From the NCBI GenBank assembly GCA_013816325.1, contig JACDEP010000088.1, forward strand, positions 1-8,958: a stretch of DNA of 8,958 bases, read 5' to 3'. The notes beneath the pieces are model-generated. The model saw only the letters and a program-made list of their open reading frames with translations, was not told the origin of the DNA and did no database searches. This DNA is from Methylotenera sp. (lineage in GTDB: Bacteria > Pseudomonadota > Gammaproteobacteria > Burkholderiales > Methylophilaceae). Within the stretch, counting starts at the first letter, position 1; each line of letters begins with the position of its first letter. The translations under genes were made by a program, and so were the position numbers. Positions 5,928 to 8,958 of the stretch are shown one piece after another.

Positions 5928-7205
5928 ATGTTAGATATTCAAGCATTAAGAAATGATCTGGACCACGTAGTAAGCCTGTTAAAAAAACGCGGTTTTGAGT
6001 TTGATGCCGCAACTTTCGTTGCTTTAGAACAGGAACGTAAAGCTGTACAAACCCGCACACAAGACTTGCAAGCAAAGCGAAACAACACTTCTAAGCAGAT
6101 TGGCATTGCCAAATCTAAAGGTGAGTATGTCAGTGCAATATTAACTGAAGTGGCAGGCTTGGGTGACCAATTGAAAGCTGATGAGGCGTTGTTGGTAGAG
6201 TTGCAGGTAAAGCTACAAGATATTTTGTTAAATGTTCCGAATCTGCCTCATGAGACTGTACCTATTGGTAAATCTGAAGCTGATAATGTTGAAGTGCGTA
6301 AAGTTGGCACTCCACGCATTTTTGATTTTGAAATCAAAGACCATACCGATGTCGGCACACCGCTTGGATTGGATTTTGATACAGGTGCAAAGCTGTCAGG
6401 CGCACGCTTTACACTGATGCGCGGCCAAATCGCCAAGATGCATCGTGCTTTAGCCCAGTTCATGCTGGATACACAGACTGAGCAACATGGCTATACTGAG
6501 TGCTACACACCTTATTTGGTGAATGCAGAAACGCTAACAGGTACAGGACAACTACCTAAATTTGAAGAAGATCTATTTTCCTTACCGCATAATGGAAGCA
6601 AGCTTTATTTAATTCCAACCTCAGAAGTGACGTTGACCAATACGGTCCGTGATGAAATCGTATCGCTCGAATCATTACCAATAAAACTTACGGCTCATAC
6701 CCCATGCTTCCGCTCTGAGGCTGGCTCGTATGGTAAAGATACTAAAGGCATGATCCGTCAGCACCAGTTCGACAAAGTTGAGATGGTACAGATTGTGCAC
6801 CCAAGCAAAAGTTACGAAGCGCTTGAAGAAATGGTGGGTCACGCCGAGAATATCTTGAAAGCACTAGGCTTGGCTTATCGCGTAGTGTCACTCTGTACTG
6901 GTGATATGGGCTTTGGTGCAGCTAAAACCTACGATTTAGAAGTTTGGCTACCGGCACAAAATACTTACCGCGAGATTTCATCTGTATCCAATTGCGAAGC
7001 CTTCCAGGCTCGCAGGTTACAGGCTAGATTCCGTAACGAGAACGGCAAGCCTGAGCTTGTACATACATTGAATGGTTCAGGTTTGGCGGTAGGACGTACC
7101 CTTGTAGCGGTACTGGAAAACTACCAAAATGCCGACGGTAGCGTGACGGTGCCGGAAGTGTTAGAGCCTTACATGAATGGCCTAGAAAGACTTACGATCG
7201 GCTAG
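5928..7205 (+). CDS. serS: Seryl-tRNA synthetase
   Basis: The product is 425 aa, normal for bacterial SerRS. This class II aminoacyl-tRNA synthetase charges tRNA-Ser and tRNA-Sec with serine in the cytoplasm. Residues ~1-105 form the tRNA-binding domain with a long antiparallel coiled-coil arm (RTQDLQAKRNNTSKQIGIAK region). The catalytic core follows. The TSE serine loop is at 231-233. Motif 2 is FRSEAGSYGKDTKGMIRQHQ (261-280) followed by FDKVEM. Motif 3 is LNGSGLAVGRTLVAVLENYQ (381-400). The ATG is preceded by AGAGAG, three bases away, a close and modest ribosome site. The gene sits 19 bp after rarA, and no promoter is visible in the gap, so transcription probably comes from upstream. No intrinsic terminator with a T tract follows; the convergent mltF ends one base away. 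Nothing appears missing from the protein. Confidence 0.98.
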   Translation: MLDIQALRNDLDHVVSLLKKRGFEFDAATFVALEQERKAVQTRTQDLQAKRNNTSKQIGIAKSKGEYVSAILTEVAGLGDQLKADEALLVELQVKLQDILLNVPNLPHETVPIGKSEADNVEVRKVGTPRIFDFEIKDHTDVGTPLGLDFDTGAKLSGARFTLMRGQIAKMHRALAQFMLDTQTEQHGYTECYTPYLVNAETLTGTGQLPKFEEDLFSLPHNGSKLYLIPTSEVTLTNTVRDEIVSLESLPIKLTAHTPCFRSEAGSYGKDTKGMIRQHQFDKVEMVQIVHPSKSYEALEEMVGHAENILKALGLAYRVVSLCTGDMGFGAAKTYDLEVWLPAQNTYREISSVSNCEAFQARRLQARFRNENGKPELVHTLNGSGLAVGRTLVAVLENYQNADGSVTVPEVLEPYMNGLERLTIG

Positions 7206-7230
7206 TTTAAAAATCTGAGGCGATTTTAAA
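7206..7230. terminator. Weak AT-rich hairpin at the serS/mltF convergent junction (possible bidirectional terminator)
   Basis: TTTAAAAATC (7206-7215) pairs with GATTTTAAA (7222-7230) apart from one bulged A, with loop TGAGGC. It covers the mltF stop codon and starts one base after the serS stop. The stem is almost all A-T, so function as a terminator is doubtful. It is recorded because nothing else at the junction could stop transcription. Confidence 0.25.
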
Positions 7231-8625
7231 ATTATTGAACCCAGGATTATGGCTAGGCTGGTAACGTTCTAATATCCGCTGATAGCTACGGATAGATTCA
7301 ACAAAAATCACGGGAGCCCCACCACTGGCATAGCCATATTTAGCGTTGCTATAGTATTCGGGGTTGTTCAGCATCACCAAGGTCTTTTTCACATCAGCCC
7401 AGCTATCCGGGTTTAATTTCAAGCGTTGTGCAAGCACCCTCGCATCTTCCACATGCGCATAACCGATGTTATAAGCAGCCAAAGCCATATAGGTTCTGTC
7501 GGGTTCAGGGATGTCTTCAGGAATGGTATCTTTGAGTTTGAGGATATATTTTGCGCCCGCTGGAATGCTTTGTTTAGGGTCCAGCCTATCAGTTACGCCC
7601 ATCAGGTCGGCTGTAGATTCCGTTAACATCATAAGCCCACGTACATTGGTAGGCGAGGTATTGTAGGTATCCCAATGCGACTCCCTATAGCTAACAGCGG
7701 CTAATAATCGCCAATCAATACCTGTTATTTCCTGAGCCTGTTTGAACAGGTTGATATATTTGGGCAATAAAGTATTGGTTAATTTAAGGAAATTCGTAAT
7801 ATCCAGAGTATTCAAGCGCTTGGAATTACCGTAATAGCGGTCTAATAAATTACGTAAAGTGCCGTTTTTATGAATATCATCAAAAAATTTATTCACGTTT
7901 TTTACTAATTGCGGATCCGCATTTTTAGGTAAAGCCCAGGCAATTTTCTCCGGTTCGCCCAGAGGCAAACCCACTGCAAGGTTGGGATAATAGTTTTGCA
8001 TCAAGGCCACTAAATGACTATCTGCCACGGTAAAATCCAAGATGCCGCTGGCTACTTCTTCTAGCAGATTTTCAGAATTGGTTTTTTTAAGGGCCTGCCA
8101 TCGCAGGTTAGGTTCTTTTTCCTGTAACAGGCTTAATCGTTCCGCAAAGCTTGTTCCAGCTGGTACGGCGATTTTCCTATCTGAGATAGCAACAAGATTT
8201 TTCGGCTTTTTATCGACCTCGTCATTAAATACAAGCTGTTGCTGGGTTTCCTGATAGGGCTTTGAAAACTGAATCAACTTCTGGCGCAAGGGCGTAACGG
8301 TTAGGTTTGCTGCAGCAATTTGCGCCTGACCCTTAAGCAGGGTTGGGATGACGTCACTGATACTATTAACTACTTTGAATTTAATTTTGTATTCAGGGGC
8401 GTAATCGCTAATAAATAAAGTAGCTAAATCGTATTCCAACCCCGCATATTCGCTTTCGCCGTTCACATAATAAGTGGTAGGGCTATTATGCGTTACAAAA
8501 GTAAGTGTTTTTTTGTCAGGCTCAGCTGAAGGGGTGGCATTTGCTGAAGTATGCTCCGCAGGTTTACATGCAACGAGTAGGCAGGTAAAGAGAAGTAATA
8601 ACAAACGCATCGGTTTGTAAGGCAT
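7207..8625 (-). CDS. mltF: Membrane-bound lytic murein transglycosylase F, lipoprotein form
   Basis: The product is 472 aa from the ATG at 8625, encoding MPYKPMRLLLLLFTCLLVAC. This is a lipoprotein signal with lipobox LVAC and Cys20. The residue after Cys is Lys, not Asp, favouring Lol transport to the outer membrane. Residues ~38-265 form a bacterial family-3 solute-binding domain (GLEYDLATLF, GQAQIAAANLTVTPLR, DFTVADSH), the regulatory half of MltF. Residues ~290-440 are the SLT goose-type lysozyme domain: AAVSYRESHW with catalytic Glu315, the MltF signature GLMMLT (330-335), and ALAAYNIGYAHVEDAR. It cleaves peptidoglycan glycan strands to 1,6-anhydromuropeptides. The frame also opens at TTG 8643, and ATG 8610 is a second candidate. 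None has a clear Shine-Dalgarno, so coupling to rpiA is likely. E. coli MltF has a longer non-lipobox N-terminus, whereas this one is lipidated. Confidence 0.94.
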   Translation of the reverse strand: MPYKPMRLLLLLFTCLLVACKPAEHTSANATPSAEPDKKTLTFVTHNSPTTYYVNGESEYAGLEYDLATLFISDYAPEYKIKFKVVNSISDVIPTLLKGQAQIAAANLTVTPLRQKLIQFSKPYQETQQQLVFNDEVDKKPKNLVAISDRKIAVPAGTSFAERLSLLQEKEPNLRWQALKKTNSENLLEEVASGILDFTVADSHLVALMQNYYPNLAVGLPLGEPEKIAWALPKNADPQLVKNVNKFFDDIHKNGTLRNLLDRYYGNSKRLNTLDITNFLKLTNTLLPKYINLFKQAQEITGIDWRLLAAVSYRESHWDTYNTSPTNVRGLMMLTESTADLMGVTDRLDPKQSIPAGAKYILKLKDTIPEDIPEPDRTYMALAAYNIGYAHVEDARVLAQRLKLNPDSWADVKKTLVMLNNPEYYSNAKYGYASGGAPVIFVESIRSYQRILERYQPSHNPGFNNFKIASDF

Positions 8626-8632
8626 CGCAAGG

Positions 8633-8648
8633 AGCGCTATCAAGCGCT
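8633..8648 (-). repeat. Small inverted repeat between rpiA and mltF
   Basis: AGCGCT, four bases, AGCGCT forms a 6-bp GC-rich hairpin that begins inside the rpiA stop codon and ends eight bases before the mltF ATG, where a ribosome site would be. It lacks a T tract, so it is not a terminator. It could modulate mltF translation, or be chance. Confidence 0.35.
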
Positions 8649-8958
8649 TACTTAGACCAGCGCTCGTTTACGACACCATTTGCAGCGATAAAGACTGCAT
8701 GGGCCAAGCCATAAAATATGCCGTGTTCCACGACACCTGGGGTATTGTTAATCAAGTCATTTAACGCTTCGGTTGTGATACTTTGGTCAAATTTCATATC
8801 CAATACGTAGCTACCATGCGACGTAACCCAAAAACCGTCTTTGGCTGCGTTAGGCCTTAAATCACCTCGCCCACCCAAATTTTCCAAGCTTGTTTTTGCA
8901 AGCTGCCAGGCGAATGGGATGATTTCGATAGGGATGACAAAATTTTGCCCGATATGAC
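8648..8958 (-). CDS. rpiA: Ribose-5-phosphate isomerase A, C-terminal 102 residues (5' end outside window)
   Basis: The frame is open to the right edge and ends at TAA 8648-8650. The visible part begins HIGQNFVIPIEIIPFAWQLA and includes LENLGGRGDLR, YVLDMKF and NTPGVVEHGIFYGLAH, matching the C-terminal half of RpiA. In E. coli the equivalents are FPLPVEVIPMA, LGGRPEYR, VILDVH and GVVTVGLF. RpiA interconverts ribose 5-phosphate and ribulose 5-phosphate in the pentose phosphate and ribulose-monophosphate pathways, in the cytoplasm. The catalytic Asp, Lys and Glu residues lie in the missing N-terminal part. The common TDxGN turn before the LD strand reads TSHGS here, a local divergence outside the active site. 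The apparent TTG start at 8887 is only an internal Leu codon. mltF follows on the same strand. Confidence 0.93.
   Translation of the reverse strand, partial: HIGQNFVIPIEIIPFAWQLAKTSLENLGGRGDLRPNAAKDGFWVTSHGSYVLDMKFDQSITTEALNDLINNTPGVVEHGIFYGLAHAVFIAANGVVNERWSK

Noticed and set aside
8648..8887. A complete 79-residue small protein starting at TTG 8887
   Set aside because: The frame continues upstream to the window edge with clear RpiA sequence, so the TTG is an internal leucine codon.

Overview
The window looks like a chromosomal segment of a moderately AT-rich Gram-negative bacterium. Outer-membrane proteins, a lipid-anchored lytic transglycosylase and the rarA-serS pair all point to Proteobacteria. 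The betaproteobacterial flavour of RarA and RpiA, with low GC, would fit a Methylophilaceae-type organism (Methylotenera/Methylophilus). That placement is my inference from memory of protein sequences, not a search result.

Left part (1-4592), accessory surface module. It opens with the last 26 codons of a protein whose C-terminus looks like the closing strands of an outer-membrane beta-barrel, possibly of the Slam/T11SS type. Forty-seven bases later, on the same strand, is an exported protein with an N-terminal FecR domain and a C-terminal glycine/serine-rich beta domain resembling the TbpB-like barrels carried by Slam/T11SS cargo. A strong intrinsic terminator follows. It lies inside the 3' coding end of a convergent GT4-type glycosyltransferase on the minus strand. 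Only 30 bp separates that gene's ATG from the GTG of a divergent TPR-GT41 (SPINDLY/OGT-like) protein glycosyltransferase. The arrangement suggests production, export and perhaps glycosylation of a surface or secreted protein. The three genes carry G/C homopolymers of 7, 7 and 6 bases, which may be phase-variable.

Middle (4589-7205), housekeeping. rarA (AAA+ replication-recombination factor) begins at a TTG that overlaps the GT41 stop codon, and serS (seryl-tRNA synthetase) follows 19 bp later. No terminator is visible between the GT41 gene and serS, so the three may be co-transcribed. rarA usually follows lolA in related genomes, so the glycosyltransferase module is probably an insertion in front of a conserved rarA-serS pair.

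Right part (7207-8958), minus strand. mltF (lipoprotein lytic transglycosylase) lies immediately downstream of the C-terminal half of rpiA (ribose-5-phosphate isomerase A), transcribed towards serS. The serS and mltF stop codons are separated by one base. I saw no tRNA, rRNA, CRISPR array, insertion sequence or attachment site. No gene-free stretch exceeds 50 bases.
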